In this document: one piece after another, positions 52,791 through 61,778 of the stretch | How the letters are laid out: each line of letters starts with the position of its first letter | Numbering within the stretch: position 1 is the stretch's first letter | NCBI GenBank assembly: GCA_001898935.1 | Contig: MKVT01000009.1 | Location: 186,001 to 250,000, forward strand | Length of the DNA: 64,000 bases | Source of the DNA: Paludibacter sp. 47-17 | GTDB taxonomy: Bacteria > Bacteroidota > Bacteroidia > Bacteroidales > Paludibacteraceae | Direction of reading: 5' to 3' | Translations under genes and position numbers: made by a program | The notes under the pieces: generated by a model | Told to the model about the DNA's origin: nothing | The model's input: only the letters and a program-made list of their open reading frames with translations | Databases searched by the model: none

Positions 52791-55739
52791 ATGAAGAAAC
52801 TTATTTTATTGGCACTGATCCTGTGTAGCATACAGGGCTTTGCAAAACGGTACCTGGTACAAACAGGAGCTCCCGGCGCAGCCACATGGAGGGCAGCCGG
52901 AGACGGAGAAGAGCTGGTCGACCTGACGGCGAATGGTCAATCGTTCAACACATGGTACAATGCGACTGTAATTTCAACCGATGAAGTGTGGATTGCGGCA
53001 GGAAACTACGTATTGAGTGGAGTCAACACGGTCAGTCAATCGAATCATTCGGTGTATGGCGGCTTCGCCGGTACAGAGGTTCAACCTTCGGACCGGGCAA
53101 AGGGAAGCGTTGCCTGGGCATTCACGAACGAAACAATCCTGGACGGAAATAATGCAACCCAGGTTTTACTTGCCGGCGGCCCCTTGTCGAATGTGGTATT
53201 CGACGGCATCACCATCACTAAAAGCACCGCGTCCAATGCAGCCGCGCAGTTCAGAAGCGGGGTAACCCTGCAAAATTGCAAAATCACAAACAATACTTCA
53301 ACGGGGAACGGAGGCGGAATTAACTTGTACAACGGAGGCAGTGTAACGAACTCCTATATTGCCGCAAACCTGGCATCACACGGAGGCGGAATATATTCGA
53401 ACACTGCTAATGCCGAAACTGCTTCCATTACGGGTTGTTTGATCGAAGACAACAGAGGCAGCTCTACGTGCGGAGGAATACGGGTTCAGGGCGCCGGACC
53501 CGGTACGACAGTAGTCACTAATTGTATTATCCGGGGTAATAAAGGGTGGGACGGAACATCGGCCAAACCAGGAGGAGCTATTTACACGAATTCGGGGAAC
53601 AATAGCTTTATCAATTGCTTGATTGTAAACAACTCGGGCACCAATACCGTTTATTTTAACGGAGGAAATCTATTCAATACAACAATTGCCAATAACGTAG
53701 GACAGGTGTTAATTGCAAGCGCATCAAACTCGATGTCGCTCACCAACTGCCTCGTTTGGGGCAACAAAACCGACACTTCAGGTGCTACCAACACCGGAAT
53801 CACAAGCAACACCGGCAACCTGAACGTAACCATTAAAAATTGCGGCATTTCGCCGGCACCAGGTGCAGGCTGGACGCAACAAGCGAATTTCACCCTCGAA
53901 TACGGAAACGAATCGCAACAAAACGACAAAGGACCCGGTTTCGTTTTACCGACCACTTTCTGGGGTGCTCCCGGCAGCCCCTCCCAACAAACTGAATTGG
54001 AAAATGCGGACTGGTATATCAAAAACACTTCGGGAGCCATCAACAAAGGAACAGCAAACGTAAGCTATACGAACGACTTATCGGGTAACCCGCGTCCTCA
54101 AAACGGAACTTTCGATATTGGCGCTTACGAGCGAATACCCCTGTATTACACATCGGTAAAAACCGGTTCGTGGAGCGTCACCGGCACCTGGAACAGTTCG
54201 ACCGACAAACTTAACTGGACGGCCGCGGTAGACGTTCCTTCCGTATACGACCAAAGCGTTGTTGTTCAAAACGATCATGAAATAAACGTGAATGTCAACG
54301 GCTCATCTACCACACTCATTATTCAACCGAAAGGCAAGCTGACAATCGATGCCGGCCAGACATTAAATCTATCGGCAACGCTTACACTGGAAAGCAACGC
54401 AAACGGAACTGCTACTGTGGTAGACGCCAACACCGACCTTAACGGATTGACTGTTGCAGGAGCCACTTCCGTGCAACACTACCTTCCGGGTGGCGGACGT
54501 ACGTGGTGGTACGTAAGCAGCCCGCTTACCGAAGCATCCAGCACTATATTCGACGGAGATAAGATTGGCAAACATGTGGAAGATTATGAAAATGATGGTG
54601 ACGAAACAACTTCAGCGCCTTATTACACCTCCCCTTTCTCCACTCCCGAAAATCTAAATCCGGGGCGCGGATACATGGTAAAAAGGACAGCTCCCGCCAC
54701 CGGCACGACCTACACCTTCACCGGCGGATCGCTCAACACGGGTAATATTACCCTCACTCCTACCCGCACCGGAACCAGCCAGGGAGCCCGGGGATTCAAC
54801 CTGCTCGGCAATCCGTATCCTTCGTATATCGACTGGGATGCGATTCACGAAGAATCGACCAATATGCGCAACGCAATCTGGTTTCGAACATTTGATACCA
54901 CAACAGGCAGTATGATTTTTCACACCTATGGCGATGGTGATGCCGTACCGGAAATTACATCACCGAAAATTGCTCCGATGCAGGCTTTCTGGGTAAAAGT
55001 GGATAAAGACAACACGCCTGCTTCAGTAACGTTCAGAAACATCCATCGCTCGCATTTCACCACCGGAGCCAATCCGCTGAAAGTGAAAACAGCCGGCAAC
55101 CGTCAGCGCCTCCGCCTCGTCATAAGCAATGGCTCTGCCACCGACGAAACCTTGCTGGTGGGCAAATCGTATGCATCGAATAGCCTGGATAATTACGATA
55201 TTGAAAAAATGTCGGACAACAACGGTGAAATACCTGAAATTTATTCCCTTATCGATCATCAGGAATTGGTGATCAACTCCATGCAGGAACTGAGCGATGG
55301 ATTGGTCGTAGCGCTCGGCATTCGTCCGGGCAAGCCGGGCAATTTCAGTATCGAAACCACACAGTTGGAAAATATCAACGGAAGGGTTATATTGGTGGAT
55401 CAACTTACTGGCACGGAAACAGAGCTAAATCCGGGCTCCGGCTACTCGTTTACCGCCGATGGAACCGCCAACAACCGCTTCAGCCTTGAGTTTCGCGCTC
55501 CGGCTGCTATTACAGGTTTTCACAACGCCAACAGCCAACTCAAGGTGGTTGCGTCCGGCAACAGCATCGTGATCCAAGGATTGTCAGCCGGTAAGGTGGT
55601 ACGTATTTTTAATACAATGGGACAAGAACTTTACAGCGCAACAGTTTCGGCCGACCGTACCGAATTACAGCACTCCTGCTCACCGGGCTTATACCTGGTA
55701 AAAGTGAATAATGAAACCACTAAAGTAACCGTAAAATAA
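52791..55739 (+). CDS. T9SS-sorted parallel beta-helix surface protein
   Basis: A 982-residue protein with a signal peptide (LILLALILCSIQGFA). Residues about 110-340 form a right-handed parallel beta-helix, seen as repeated short strands with Asn and Gly turns (VVFDGITITKSTASNAAAQF, SGVTLQNCKITNNTSTGNGGG, TVVTNCIIRGNKG). Residues about 440-890 match the stalk of the proteins at 43 and 47 kb (RGFNLLGNPYPSYIDW, PMQAFWVKVDKDN). The T9SS type A domain is at the end (VVRIFNTMGQELYS, LYLVKVNNETTKVTVK). Such beta-helices occur in polysaccharide lyases and in adhesins; no catalytic residues can be assigned. A 55-codon gene begins 9 bp after its stop. Confidence 0.82.
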   Translation: MKKLILLALILCSIQGFAKRYLVQTGAPGAATWRAAGDGEELVDLTANGQSFNTWYNATVISTDEVWIAAGNYVLSGVNTVSQSNHSVYGGFAGTEVQPSDRAKGSVAWAFTNETILDGNNATQVLLAGGPLSNVVFDGITITKSTASNAAAQFRSGVTLQNCKITNNTSTGNGGGINLYNGGSVTNSYIAANLASHGGGIYSNTANAETASITGCLIEDNRGSSTCGGIRVQGAGPGTTVVTNCIIRGNKGWDGTSAKPGGAIYTNSGNNSFINCLIVNNSGTNTVYFNGGNLFNTTIANNVGQVLIASASNSMSLTNCLVWGNKTDTSGATNTGITSNTGNLNVTIKNCGISPAPGAGWTQQANFTLEYGNESQQNDKGPGFVLPTTFWGAPGSPSQQTELENADWYIKNTSGAINKGTANVSYTNDLSGNPRPQNGTFDIGAYERIPLYYTSVKTGSWSVTGTWNSSTDKLNWTAAVDVPSVYDQSVVVQNDHEINVNVNGSSTTLIIQPKGKLTIDAGQTLNLSATLTLESNANGTATVVDANTDLNGLTVAGATSVQHYLPGGGRTWWYVSSPLTEASSTIFDGDKIGKHVEDYENDGDETTSAPYYTSPFSTPENLNPGRGYMVKRTAPATGTTYTFTGGSLNTGNITLTPTRTGTSQGARGFNLLGNPYPSYIDWDAIHEESTNMRNAIWFRTFDTTTGSMIFHTYGDGDAVPEITSPKIAPMQAFWVKVDKDNTPASVTFRNIHRSHFTTGANPLKVKTAGNRQRLRLVISNGSATDETLLVGKSYASNSLDNYDIEKMSDNNGEIPEIYSLIDHQELVINSMQELSDGLVVALGIRPGKPGNFSIETTQLENINGRVILVDQLTGTETELNPGSGYSFTADGTANNRFSLEFRAPAAITGFHNANSQLKVVASGNSIVIQGLSAGKVVRIFNTMGQELYSATVSADRTELQHSCSPGLYLVKVNNETTKVTVK

Positions 55740-55748
55740 AATACGATC

Positions 55749-55916
55749 ATGAACGAATATCGAAACAACCGCTACGAGCGTCCGGAAATAACACAGGTAC
55801 AACTTGATCTTGAAATTTCACTTCAGCTTGCATCGGATGTAAATCCTATGGAAGAACCCGACTGGACGAGTAAGGCTCCGGAAAATTTCACAAACGATCC
55901 GTATCAACTTACCTAA
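55749..55916 (+). CDS. 55-residue protein of unknown function, copy 2 (not in ORF track)
   Basis: The ORF runs from ATG at 55749 to TAA at 55914-55916, starting 9 bp after the beta-helix protein stop. The product (YERPEITQVQLDLEISLQLASD, then PMEEPDWTSKAPENF and DPYQLT) is 55 residues long like copy 1 and identical to it at most positions of the middle and C-terminal parts. The shared core is LDxEISLQLASDxxPMxEPDWTSKA. The conservation of length, spacing and sequence while the N-termini vary argues for selection on the protein. It lacks cysteines and membrane segments, and no modifying enzyme is nearby. Confidence 0.8.
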   Translation: MNEYRNNRYERPEITQVQLDLEISLQLASDVNPMEEPDWTSKAPENFTNDPYQLT

Positions 55917-55925
55917 GCATCATCA

Positions 55926-55962
55926 CCCGGGAGACCTTCACCAGTCTCCCGGGCGCTTTTTT
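55926..55962 (+). terminator. Rho-independent terminator after 55-residue gene copy 2
   Basis: CCCGGGAGAC and GTCTCCCGGG form a 10-bp perfect stem with an 8-nt loop, followed by CGC and six T. The rest of the 230-bp gap to the next gene is AT-rich upstream DNA. Confidence 0.9.
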
Positions 55963-56058
55963 GACCCCTCCTCTCCCGAACGGGAGCAGGCTGCATTCGG
56001 CCTCTGAGGCTTCAGACTGTTTTTCAGCAAGTCCTCTCCTGGAATAAAATTACTATAT

Positions 56059-56103
56059 TTTTATTATCATCGCTTTTATTATTAAACTATTTTATTATCT
56101 TTG
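56059..56103 (+). promoter_or_regulatory. Repeat-containing promoter region of the short sialidase
   Basis: TATCTTTG at 56096-56103 fits TAnnTTTG. TTTTATTAT occurs three times, at 56059, 56074 and 56090, spaced 15-16 bp, with the last overlapping the -7 box. They may be binding sites, but such AT-rich repeats arise easily by chance. No TTG-type -33 is seen. Confidence 0.4.
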
Positions 56104-56147
56104 CCTCCAAAATATTTATTTAATTACTAATTCATCCGGTTCCTATC

Positions 56148-57761
56148 ATGAAAAAACTCTTCGGGATTGCATTATTCGGCGTACTGATGGGAGGTGCGGC
56201 GCTGCCTTTACAGGCATCATCGGCGGGTATCGACTCGGTGCTCGTGCATCAGGGCACGTACACCACTACTGCAATCGGACATCGCGACTACGGTATGGCG
56301 CGGATTGAGGTGTTCGCTTCGGACGAAGGTGCGGTGCTCCACTCGGTAACCATCGACCTGACAGGCAGTTCGCACGCCAAAACAATCACAAAGCTCAAGC
56401 TGTATCATGCGGGCGCTCAGCTCCGGCTGAAAACAGCAAGCCAGGCATTGATAGCCGAAACGAAAGGTCCGAAATCGAATACGAAAGCGGTAGTGCTTAA
56501 ACTTAAAAAACCGCTGCCCCTGGCAAAGGGTCGTACCAACCTGATTGTGGCGGCCGATATTTCGGACAAAGCGGCAGAGGGCGCCATTGTCGACAACCGT
56601 GTATTGTCGATACAGATAAGCAAAGAAGGGGAAAAACAAACCATACGGCCCCAACAACCCGAAACTCCATTGTACAGTATTGTATTTCTGAAACGTACCG
56701 AGGTGCTGAAACCGGGCGACTTCGGCTCGAAGAGCTACCGGATCCCGGCATTGGTAACTGCTGCCGACGGCTCCCTGGTGGTAATGACCGACCGTCGCAA
56801 GTACAACTCGGTCGACCTGCCCGAAGATATCGATGTAGTAGCGCAACGCAGTACCGATGGAGGCAACACATGGTCGGAGCCCCGCATCGTGGCCAAAGGC
56901 ACCGGACACGGCAAAGGCTATGGCGATGTAGCCCTGATCAAGGCCTCCAGCGGCAAACTCATCGCTTTATACGTGGGTGGTCCCGGCCTCTGGAAATCGA
57001 CACCCGAAAATCCCAACCGGCATTATATGTCGACCAGCTCCGACAATGGTCTTACCTGGACAGCCCCTCGTGATATTACCCCGCAGATTTACGGCGCCGA
57101 ATGTGCCGACCCGGTACGGTCGAAGTGGATGGCATCGTTCTTCGGGTCGGGTCAGGGACTAAGCATGCGTTCGGGACGGGTGATGGCCGTAATAGCGGTG
57201 CGCGAACCCGGCAGGAACGGACTGCACAATTACGCTGTTTATTCCGATGACGAGGGTGAAACATGGAAAGTCTCGGAACGTGCTATTGTGGATGGCGACG
57301 AAGCCAAGGTGGTAGAACTCGACAATGGCGACATCCTGATGAGCAGCCGTACGCGCGGCAACCGCCTCTGGGCCAAATCGACCGATGGCGGCATCACCTG
57401 GGGAAACCGCAACAGCTGGAGCGAAATCTGGGGCAATGCCTGCGATGCCGATATCGTACGCTACACTTCGGTGAAAGATGGTTACGACAAGAGCCGCATC
57501 CTCCACACCTTACCCAACCACGCCACCCGCCGCAACCTGGCCGTGTGGATGAGTTACGACGAAGGTACCAGCTGGCCGGTAAAAAAAGTACTCTGCCCGG
57601 GAACCTCGGCCTATTCGTCGGTGAGCATCTTGCCCGATGGCACCGTAGGGGTTTACTTTGAAGAAGACGAGTCGGAGGTATATACCATGACCTTCATCGC
57701 TTTCACCCTCGACTGGCTCTCGTCGGGCAACGACAGCTACAACGCTCCGTACAACAATTAA
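56148..57761 (+). CDS. Compact sialidase (GH33) without T9SS domain
   Basis: A 537-residue exo-alpha-sialidase. A signal peptide (LFGIALFGVLMGGAALPLQA) is followed by the N-terminal beta domain (about 25-175, VHQGTYTTTAIGHRDYGMA) and the catalytic propeller (about 185-530). The arginine motif YRIPAL, Asp boxes (STDGGNTW, SSDNGLTW, SDDEGETW, STDGGITW, SYDEGTSW), EAKVVELDNGDILMSSRTRG and the tyrosine segment TSAYSSVSILPDG are all present. It lacks the lectin modules, stalk and sorting domain of its two neighbours, so it should remain periplasmic or be released by another route. The size and layout resemble sialidases of Bacteroides, Tannerella and Porphyromonas. Confidence 0.94.
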   Translation: MKKLFGIALFGVLMGGAALPLQASSAGIDSVLVHQGTYTTTAIGHRDYGMARIEVFASDEGAVLHSVTIDLTGSSHAKTITKLKLYHAGAQLRLKTASQALIAETKGPKSNTKAVVLKLKKPLPLAKGRTNLIVAADISDKAAEGAIVDNRVLSIQISKEGEKQTIRPQQPETPLYSIVFLKRTEVLKPGDFGSKSYRIPALVTAADGSLVVMTDRRKYNSVDLPEDIDVVAQRSTDGGNTWSEPRIVAKGTGHGKGYGDVALIKASSGKLIALYVGGPGLWKSTPENPNRHYMSTSSDNGLTWTAPRDITPQIYGAECADPVRSKWMASFFGSGQGLSMRSGRVMAVIAVREPGRNGLHNYAVYSDDEGETWKVSERAIVDGDEAKVVELDNGDILMSSRTRGNRLWAKSTDGGITWGNRNSWSEIWGNACDADIVRYTSVKDGYDKSRILHTLPNHATRRNLAVWMSYDEGTSWPVKKVLCPGTSAYSSVSILPDGTVGVYFEEDESEVYTMTFIAFTLDWLSSGNDSYNAPYNN

Positions 57762-57781
57762 CTTTAGTTTCTTTTTCAATA

Positions 57782-57816
57782 GAAGTTTCCGGTGAACAAC
57801 CATCACCGGAAACTTC
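57782..57816 (+). terminator. Stem-loop between the two sialidase genes
   Basis: GAAGTTTCCGGTGA and TCACCGGAAACTTC form a 14-bp perfect stem with a 7-nt loop. No T run follows, so it may stop transcription only partly or protect the upstream mRNA. No promoter is visible between it and the next start. Confidence 0.6.
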
Positions 57817-57860
57817 AAGTTAACTCGAGCCGGTTCACTTGCCGGCCAAAATCTATACCC

Positions 57861-60800
57861 ATGAACATCAATTTCCGTACACTTTTACTCCTTTTATCCA
57901 TTACCGGCGCCGGTTTCAGCACTCAGGCCCAGGTAAACGGAACAGCCGTTGCTCCCGCCGCTTCTACCGCATCCAACCCGGTATATTACATGATCGAGTC
58001 GGCTTCCGACGGATCGTACTCCTTCAACGGCTTTACCGGCGACTTCCGCGGCAACGTGATGATTTCGCCCGCAACCGCCGGAAAAATAATCCACAACAAA
58101 CTGAGCACAGCTCCGTCGCAGGATCATGCCTTGTGGCAGATTATCGTGGTAGACGGCGTTCAGGTGCTGAAAAACAAAGGCACCGGCATGTATATGACCG
58201 GTTCGCACAGCGTTGGAACAACTGCAGCCGGCAACGATTTCAACTTCGACCTTATAGCCGGAAAACAATACCGGCTCCGCAACGGCACCTTAAGCTACGC
58301 CAATACCTGGCAGAACAACCTCTGCGACCGCATCAACACCGGCTTTCAGGCCAACAGCCTTACCGCATGGTATTTCATTTCACCATCGCCGCTCGGAGCT
58401 ACCATTGCGACTGCTCAAAGCATACTTACAACCACCCGGGTGGGCGTTCATCCCGGACAATACACATCGGCCAACCGCAAAATCCTGCAGGATGCCATCG
58501 CGGCAGCAATAGCCGCACGCGACAATTCCACTACCGACGACGACGAAACTGCACGGATCACCCTCGAGGCAGCTATCGCCGCCTATCAGAATTCGCAAAA
58601 CGAACTCCGCATCAGCAACGATCAGGAGGAATTCTGGTACTGGATAAAAGCCATGCGGGGCAGCAGCAATGTTGCGCTCTTTGCCGAAAACATGGGCACA
58701 GGAACACAGGTGATCCACAAAGAACGTTCGGTAAAGGACGCCCAACTCTGGAAACTGGTAGCCAGCGGCGAGGGATATTCCATCGTGAACAAACAAGGAG
58801 GCGTATACCTCAACACCGACGTGGCCTACAATGCCCTTATAACTACAACAACCGCCAAGCCTGCCAGGGCTGTATACTTCAACAAATCGAACTACGCTAC
58901 CGATAATACCGAGTATGTTAATTATTATTTAGTGGAGGACACCAAGGTATCGGCATCGGCACAATTCCGGATGCATGCAGGCTCCAGCTCGCACAATTTC
59001 GGACTGATGAACTGGAATGGCGGTATCGCCGACAATTCATCGTTCCAATTCCTGCTGTACGATCCCAACGATTTACTAAACGTAGCTATCATGAGCCACG
59101 AAGAAGTATACGCAGCCAGCCCGCAGGGCACCAATCCCGGAACCTATCCGGCAGCAGCCCGCACGGCCTACCGGGCCGCCATCGATGCTGCCAGAACACT
59201 CAGCAACAACGAGACGGCCACCTCCGAAGAAAAAAACGCAGCGGTTGCGGCCTTGGAAGAAGCTAAAAGCGCTTTCCTGGCAACCCGCAACCCCATTAAA
59301 CTCAGCACCGTCAATGCCGACGTGTGGTACTATATTGTTTCAGCCGGACCCGGTTACAGCAACGGACAGGTGATGACCAACCAGGGCAACACCGCCGGAT
59401 CGATGATCGTGTTCGGAACCAAAGTGCTCGACCCGAACAAACTCTGGAAATTCACCGACGCCGGAAACGGAAAAATAACGATTCAAAATATGGCTTCGGC
59501 CCTTTACATCGCTGCCAACCCGCGCAACGGAGGGACTACCGCCACACCGGTTGCTTTTACTGCCACCTGGATGGGCGCCGATGCACAGTTCCTGTTCAAT
59601 GCCGACGGACAAACTTACCTGCACGCCCAGCAAAGCGGATCGCTGATCGTGACCTGGGCTACCAATACCCTGGGATCGGCTTCGGCCTGGAAACTGGAAG
59701 AATTACCGGCTTCGGACACCACCCGTCCGCTGCGCATTTCGTCAGTAACGGTCAATCAGGGCACCTATACAACTACTTCGATAGGCGCAACCGATCATGG
59801 ATTGGCCAATATCGCCCTGACTACCGACGGCATCCTCGGCAGTGTAAAATTGAAATCGGTTACCATCGACCTGAACGGAACCAGCCGCTCCGCAGCCATA
59901 AAAAGCATCAAGCTGTATCACACCGGCTCGTCGAACCGGCTGAATGCAGCGACTCATACCTTACTGGCCCGGGTCGACAATCCGGCGTCGGTGAACAATA
60001 CTATAAAACTGGAACTTACCACCCCCTATCAATTGCCGGTGGGTGCTACCCAGCTGTATGTGGCAGCCGATATTTCGGAGGAAGCGCTGGAAGGCGACAT
60101 TGTGGACACACGCGTGCACACCATCGACTACAGTTACCTGACCGGCACCGACACTATTGCCCGTCCCACCGCCATTGCCACACCGCTACACAGCATCGTG
60201 TACCTGAAACGCGTACAGGTATTAACGCCGGGCGATTATAATTCGGTAAGTTACCGCATTCCGGCTATCGTAACCGCGGCCGACGGTTCGCTCGTGGTGC
60301 TTACCGATAAACGCAAGTACAATTCGGGCGACCTTCCGGGCGATATCGACATTGTTGCCAACCGGAGCACCGATGGCGGCGCCACCTGGTCGCAACCCGT
60401 GACGGTAGCCTTGGGTACCGGCGGCGGGAAAGGCTTCGGCGATGCTGCTATGGTGAAAGCGAAGAGCGGCCGGTTGATTGCATTATTTGTAGGCGGACCG
60501 GGTTTATTCAACTCGACTCCCGAGAATCCCATCCGTTCGTATATGTCGACAAGCGACGACCATGGAGTAACCTGGACAGCACCCCGCGACATTACGCCCC
60601 TTCTCTACGGTGCACAATGTTCCGACCCCGTGCGCGCCAAATGGCAGGGCTCCTTCTTTGGATCGGGCCATGCCCTGTGCACCCGTTCGGGCCGCGTGAT
60701 GGCGGTGATTGCCGTACGGGAACCCAATATGAGCGGACTGCAGAACTATGCCGTATATTCCGACGACGAAGGCGCTACCTGGAAGGTATCGCAGCGCGCC

Positions 60801-61463
60801 ATCATCGGAGGCGACGAAGCCAAGGTAGTGGAACTCGACAATGGCGATATCCTGATGAGCAGCCGCACCGGCGGTAACCGCCTGTGGGCGAAATCGACGG
60901 ATGGCGGTGAGTCCTGGGGCACAAAAAACAACTGGCCCCAGCTATGGGGAAATGCCTGCGACGCCGATATTCTGCGCTATACTTCGGTAAAGGACGGCTT
61001 CAACAAAAGCCGCCTGCTGCATACGCTCCCCAACGCGTCGGACCGCCGCAACCTCACCATGTGGATCAGCTACGATGAAGGCACCAGCTGGAATACGAAA
61101 AAAACAATCTGCCCGGGTACTTCGGCCTATTCGTCGTTCACCATCCTGCCCAATGGCAATATCGGTGTTTATTTCGAGGAAGATGGCTCGAATGCCTACA
61201 CCATGACCTTCGTTGAATTCACGTTGAAGTGGCTCACCAACGGAGCCGACACCTACGAGCCGCCCCTTACATCGGTCGATGAGCTTAACGACGGGATCAA
61301 CCTGACGGTGATAGACCGCAGGATTTATCTCGATGGGAATACTACCGGATTCCGGATCTATACGCTGGGAGGTATCGAAATCGATGGCGGACAAGCCCTG
61401 GAAAAGGGTGTGTATATCGTAAAGGTCGCCGGCAAAGCTAACCGCAAGTTAATTGTAAACTAA
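57861..61463 (+). CDS. Large surface sialidase (GH33) with lectin modules and short T9SS domain
   Basis: A 1,200-residue enzyme from the ATG at 57861. The ORF track begins 23 codons earlier, at a GTG inside the preceding hairpin. The signal peptide is LLLLLSITGAGFSTQA. The N-terminal 630 residues parallel those of the sialidase at 47600: a ricin-B-like module (VYYMIESASDGSYSFNG), FIVAR spacers (GQYTSANRKILQDAIAAAI; GTYPAAARTAYRAAIDAAR) and further lectin-like modules. The N-terminal beta domain (VNQGTYTTTSIGATDHGLA) and propeller follow, with YRIPAI, Asp boxes (STDGGATW, SDDHGVTW, SDDEGATW, STDGGESW, SYDEGTSW) and TSAYSSFTILPNG. The T9SS type A domain (GFRIYTLGGIEIDGG, GVYIVKV) comes directly after the propeller, without the long stalk. 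Possibly transcribed with the compact sialidase. Confidence 0.93.
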   Translation: MNINFRTLLLLLSITGAGFSTQAQVNGTAVAPAASTASNPVYYMIESASDGSYSFNGFTGDFRGNVMISPATAGKIIHNKLSTAPSQDHALWQIIVVDGVQVLKNKGTGMYMTGSHSVGTTAAGNDFNFDLIAGKQYRLRNGTLSYANTWQNNLCDRINTGFQANSLTAWYFISPSPLGATIATAQSILTTTRVGVHPGQYTSANRKILQDAIAAAIAARDNSTTDDDETARITLEAAIAAYQNSQNELRISNDQEEFWYWIKAMRGSSNVALFAENMGTGTQVIHKERSVKDAQLWKLVASGEGYSIVNKQGGVYLNTDVAYNALITTTTAKPARAVYFNKSNYATDNTEYVNYYLVEDTKVSASAQFRMHAGSSSHNFGLMNWNGGIADNSSFQFLLYDPNDLLNVAIMSHEEVYAASPQGTNPGTYPAAARTAYRAAIDAARTLSNNETATSEEKNAAVAALEEAKSAFLATRNPIKLSTVNADVWYYIVSAGPGYSNGQVMTNQGNTAGSMIVFGTKVLDPNKLWKFTDAGNGKITIQNMASALYIAANPRNGGTTATPVAFTATWMGADAQFLFNADGQTYLHAQQSGSLIVTWATNTLGSASAWKLEELPASDTTRPLRISSVTVNQGTYTTTSIGATDHGLANIALTTDGILGSVKLKSVTIDLNGTSRSAAIKSIKLYHTGSSNRLNAATHTLLARVDNPASVNNTIKLELTTPYQLPVGATQLYVAADISEEALEGDIVDTRVHTIDYSYLTGTDTIARPTAIATPLHSIVYLKRVQVLTPGDYNSVSYRIPAIVTAADGSLVVLTDKRKYNSGDLPGDIDIVANRSTDGGATWSQPVTVALGTGGGKGFGDAAMVKAKSGRLIALFVGGPGLFNSTPENPIRSYMSTSDDHGVTWTAPRDITPLLYGAQCSDPVRAKWQGSFFGSGHALCTRSGRVMAVIAVREPNMSGLQNYAVYSDDEGATWKVSQRAIIGGDEAKVVELDNGDILMSSRTGGNRLWAKSTDGGESWGTKNNWPQLWGNACDADILRYTSVKDGFNKSRLLHTLPNASDRRNLTMWISYDEGTSWNTKKTICPGTSAYSSFTILPNGNIGVYFEEDGSNAYTMTFVEFTLKWLTNGADTYEPPLTSVDELNDGINLTVIDRRIYLDGNTTGFRIYTLGGIEIDGGQALEKGVYIVKVAGKANRKLIVN

Positions 61464-61512
61464 AAAGAGCTTAATTGCAAACCGCATCCGTGCGTAATTT
61501 GCTGAAAAGTTG

Positions 61513-61520
61513 TACCTTTG
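61513..61520 (+). promoter_or_regulatory. -7 box for the DUF4834 gene
   Basis: TACCTTTG fits TAnnTTTG and lies 25 bp before the ATG at 61546, which excludes the earlier ORF track start at 61510. Confidence 0.5.
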
Positions 61521-61545
61521 CCCCGAACCATTAACAAAAGCCATC

Positions 61546-61776
61546 ATGTTTCATTTTCTTATCTTTCTGCTGATTCTTGGCGTTGTGATCCTTTTATCCG
61601 TTATCTTCGGCGTATTCGGATTTATCAGGATGCTGTTCCGCGGCCCCCGTCAACGGCAAGCACAACACCCCTACTCAGGCACCGATCCGTTCGGGCAGAC
61701 GTCCGGCAACACCCGAAAAGGAAAAGTAATCTCCGACCAGGAAGGCGAATACGTCGATTACGAAGAAATAAAATAA
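61546..61776 (+). CDS. DUF4834 family small membrane protein
   Basis: A 76-residue protein. One N-terminal transmembrane helix (FLIFLLILGVVILLSVIFGVFGFI) is followed by a basic segment (RMLFRGPRQRQ), then a hydrophilic tail ending EGEYVDYEEIK. The tail pattern, with KGKVI and EGEYVDYEEI, is characteristic of DUF4834, a Bacteroidota family of unknown role. The cytoplasmic tail may interact with other proteins. The start at 61546 follows a -7 box. It converges on birA with 2 bp between the stops, and its terminator lies inside the birA coding region. Confidence 0.8.
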   Translation: MFHFLIFLLILGVVILLSVIFGVFGFIRMLFRGPRQRQAQHPYSGTDPFGQTSGNTRKGKVISDQEGEYVDYEEIK

Positions 61777-61778
61777 TC

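Noticed and set aside
47342-55916. The 55-residue proteins as modified-peptide (RiPP) precursors
   Set aside because: No cysteines, no leader/core cleavage motif and no maturase, protease or transporter nearby; kept as proteins of unknown function.
39151-61463. Classical polysaccharide utilisation locus
   Set aside because: No SusC/SusD pair, hybrid two-component sensor or ECF sigma/anti-sigma pair is present.
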